A program made the translations under genes and the position numbers. Shown here piece after piece: positions 16,301 to 17,251 of a DNA stretch of 17,251 nt. Under the pieces are notes generated by a model. The model made no database searches and was not told the origin of the DNA. It saw only the letters and a program-made list of their open reading frames with translations. Source of the stretch: Lichtheimia corymbifera B2541 (lineage: Eukaryota > Mucoromycota > Mucoromycetes > Mucorales > Lichtheimiaceae); the NCBI GenBank assembly GCA_000697475.1, contig JNEU01000853.1, positions 1-17,251 on the forward strand, given 5' to 3'. Each line of letters starts with the position of its first letter. Position 1 is the first letter of the stretch.

Positions 16301-17251
16301 AGCACGAAAGTGTTGTTTGGTGGTATGGCGTTGGCGGAAGCTGTAATCAATAGCCGTTTCCTTTAAAACCGTTTTGAGATTGTCCCAGCATGCTTGTGGA
16401 TCCATTTCAATGAGCTCGTCATCCAGTTGCGTAAAATATTCCTTCACTGTATCCTGTAACAAGAGATCAAATGGTGGCTGGCCCAGCAGTAGTGGGTTAA
16501 AACGCCAACAACCAGGGCCGGTGTCCATGCTGTGTATTCGAAAATCCACTGTCATCATCTCATGGTCAGTCCAGGTACTTGACATGTGCCATTGCTGAGC
16601 ATTGGAAATCATGGATTGGAGGTGATGGGTACAAAAGATGTAGTCCACAGTGGTATGGAGATTGCCTCGATGGTATGTAGGTGCTGCTGTAGGCGGGGAA
16701 AGCATACCATTGAGCTCGGGATACATGCAATTGTGAAAATGTTCCAACAGAAATTGGCTCCATGGTCTGAGTCCTGAATGCAACCTAGTGTGTAGATGGG
16801 TGTTGAAATCGCCTATGACAAAGCACGGTTCGGAAAGATCTGTAAAACAAGGTAAATCAAGGAGGGAGGAGAAAAACTCTGGTCGCCGATCCCTTTCAGC
16901 AAATGCATAAAGGACCACGATACGACACAAAGCCCCATGTGACGTACAAATGGTGGAAACAATACAACGTTGGTCAAGTGTCACATAGGTATTGGAGAGT
17001 GTGAATGAAGGGTTGAGGCAAATGAGGGCACAATGTTTAGTGAAACAAGAAGAAGAATTGGGAAAAAGGCGGTGTAGGTGAGAGATGTCATGGTTAGTAA
17101 GTGTGGAAGCATGCGTTTGGGATACTTCCTGTAGAGCGAGTATATCAATGTTGAGGTGCTGAGATCGTAGGTGTCGAGTAAATTGAGATTGTGCCTCTTT
17201 GAATAGTGAGCGAACATTCAAAGAGGCGAGTCGTGCTGTATTATTATTTAT
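13346..17251 (-). mobile_element. L1-like LINE, 3' end and long ORF, continuing past the window
   Basis: The 3' end is a run of ten A's (13355-13346 on the minus strand), preceded by a 3' UTR of only 32 nt. The ORF fills the rest to the window edge. An upstream ORF1, if any, would lie to the right. The 5' end and target duplication cannot be seen. It is inserted in spacer s of array unit 3. Pericentromeric LINEs (Grem-LINE1) are known from Mucoromycotina; identity with them is not shown. Confidence 0.88.
13388..17251 (-). CDS. LINE endonuclease-reverse transcriptase (5' end outside window)
   Basis: The frame is open to the window edge; codons before 17221 read NNNTARLAS, fitting the start of an AP-endonuclease domain, so the true start is further right. 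Residues count from 17221. Endonuclease: NVRSL 2-6, QE 31-32, GDFN 137-140, D193, TDH 218-220. RT: KSPGMDGLPFE 458-467, NWRPLSLIN 518-526, LDQEKAYDRV 589-598, LRQGDPISP 647-655, YADD 711-714. C-terminal zinc finger of zf-RVT type: C1159, C1162, H1171, C1176. No RNase H domain is seen. It nicks target DNA and copies RNA from the nick. All catalytic motifs are present without stop or frameshift across nearly 1290 codons, so it may be active. The stop TAA is at 13390-13388. Confidence 0.92.
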   Translation of the reverse strand: MNNNTARLASLNVRSLFKEAQSQFTRHLRSQHLNIDILALQEVSQTHASTLTNHDISHLHRLFPNSSSCFTKHCALICLNPSFTLSNTYVTLDQRCIVSTICTSHGALCRIVVLYAFAERDRRPEFFSSLLDLPCFTDLSEPCFVIGDFNTHLHTRLHSGLRPWSQFLLEHFHNCMYPELNGMLSPPTAAPTYHRGNLHTTVDYIFCTHHLQSMISNAQQWHMSSTWTDHEMMTVDFRIHSMDTGPGCWRFNPLLLGQPPFDLLLQDTVKEYFTQLDDELIEMDPQACWDNLKTVLKETAIDYSFRQRHTTKQHFRALQRHRHVIIQQHGNRDPRLPSLEKEIAIIQERVTKQLLLRTATRWHEEGERNNKYFFKVLKKRQAATTIHHLRDPHTGERFTTMGGIMQHARHFYKDLYTPTEIDQAAVDKMLSSIPSSVRVTATQGDNLMRPFSWDELVRTIEHSPLGKSPGMDGLPFELLKHMQTWEPVIKLLLSVMNQALLHNLYPRSWLSTRMVLLFKKGDPQLLANWRPLSLINSDAKLFTKLLANRLQPIMPCLINPFQTGFLAKRLISDNGWVAQNLMHHVRRFSPSSSSVGVLLDQEKAYDRVHSDYLRQVMTRFGFPIQFIDSLLHLFFSTSISLSINGWLSSPVSQLRGLRQGDPISPLLFNLAFEPLIRTLLSDPLLLGSPLTNPNTTKWNHRIHFRTNLYSSHIPPIKALAYADDLLVFLRTPAEWQYLLQHLTTYNLASNGKVNLNKTVVFPLSGSPNPSWQHMLHTINVQWHDRTAPTALTYLGYPLYHHDQHLDSFLSSLYTKLETHVHMLQQRTLSILGKATVANSLLLSRLWHILRVCVVPQPWIQKCQTLIRKYVCNFFPSPSWSTCCLPRSQGGLGLVDIQDQHLALHHVYLQRVLYFSSSNPHPPFISSFLIHLFHLYTGQPCIYTLFLPSPPLIRLCSDFPHIHHLLQLSARLPAFPIDQLSLHDFLDIPFRNLTLALPESTTPLPTLKILVSNVYRWVNRDRKLTIKYATRIRQAMARVLEAVEQGTMTLHPTLQTHTTANNPLSSNPPLPDLTSWCLPSKKYPASRSTITTSAIAVTKAGPGQLRAYWRSTTSISTNVPSIAPYHWKRFWKLRMPHGSRTIWWRILQHHLSTTQHLHRLMPVKHPTPLCRLCFGEVETSRHMFLDCPFKRVFWIDALVLIQAPSSVTPEMAWHAILFQPQHPTSFCYVYQDRLGLILQTIWAMHWQCILQTTPWNHYSAYEYLDSLIARHLTLVPPIQLDTVEFILG

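Overview
The window reads as a transposon nest from a filamentous fungus. An early-diverging (Mucoromycota-type) genome is the best guess, with moderate to low confidence. The basis is: Ty3/gypsy retrotransposons with fungal-type pol domains (one a chromovirus), an L1-like LINE with a C-terminal zinc finger and no RNase H, tRNA-derived SINEs, a 62-nt GTAAGG...CAG intron, AT-rich non-coding DNA and the standard genetic code. No intact host gene is visible.

Layout from left to right. 1-477 is unassigned AT-rich flank. 478-765 is a dense cluster of TGGGA/TCCCA motifs abutting a 5'-truncated chromovirus (768 to about 3080, + strand: RT thumb, RNase H, integrase, chromodomain, polypurine tract, 3' LTR). 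3154-3860 holds a small, probably broken gene resembling the C-terminal half of a ubiquitin-specific protease, with one clean intron. From about 4218 to the right end the DNA is an alternately inverted (forward, reverse, forward) array of about 475-bp units that have long internal inverted repeats. It is split by five insertion events: (1) a 264-bp SINE with 15-bp target duplications (4233-4496); (2) a trimer of a second, 212-bp SINE in which the 12-bp target sequence occurs four times (4941-5626); (3) a solo LTR (5915-6372); (4) a full-length but dead 6.5-kb Ty3/gypsy element on the - strand with 459-bp LTRs (6377-12876), placed in the same TTTG site as the solo LTR; and (5) a LINE whose long ORF is intact as far as seen (13346 to beyond 17251, - strand).

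How the parts relate. Because the array is palindromic, the window contains its own empty sites. The undisturbed copy of the gypsy target is at 4668-4671, and that of the SINE trimer is around 13098-13118. Both SINE families and the LINE end in the same kind of 3' tail (CTnAATAAAnnCCnnTTA followed by poly(A)), which makes the LINE, or a relative, the likely source of the reverse transcription machinery for the SINEs. The gypsy element on the - strand carries two in-frame TAG codons, frameshifts in gag and integrase, a protease interrupted by an AT-rich insert, deleted RT fingers and a catalytic YIDD-to-YIGD change. It could only move with help from another copy.

The most noteworthy objects are the palindromic array acting as an insertion sink, the tandem SINE trimer, and the SINE/LINE tail sharing.
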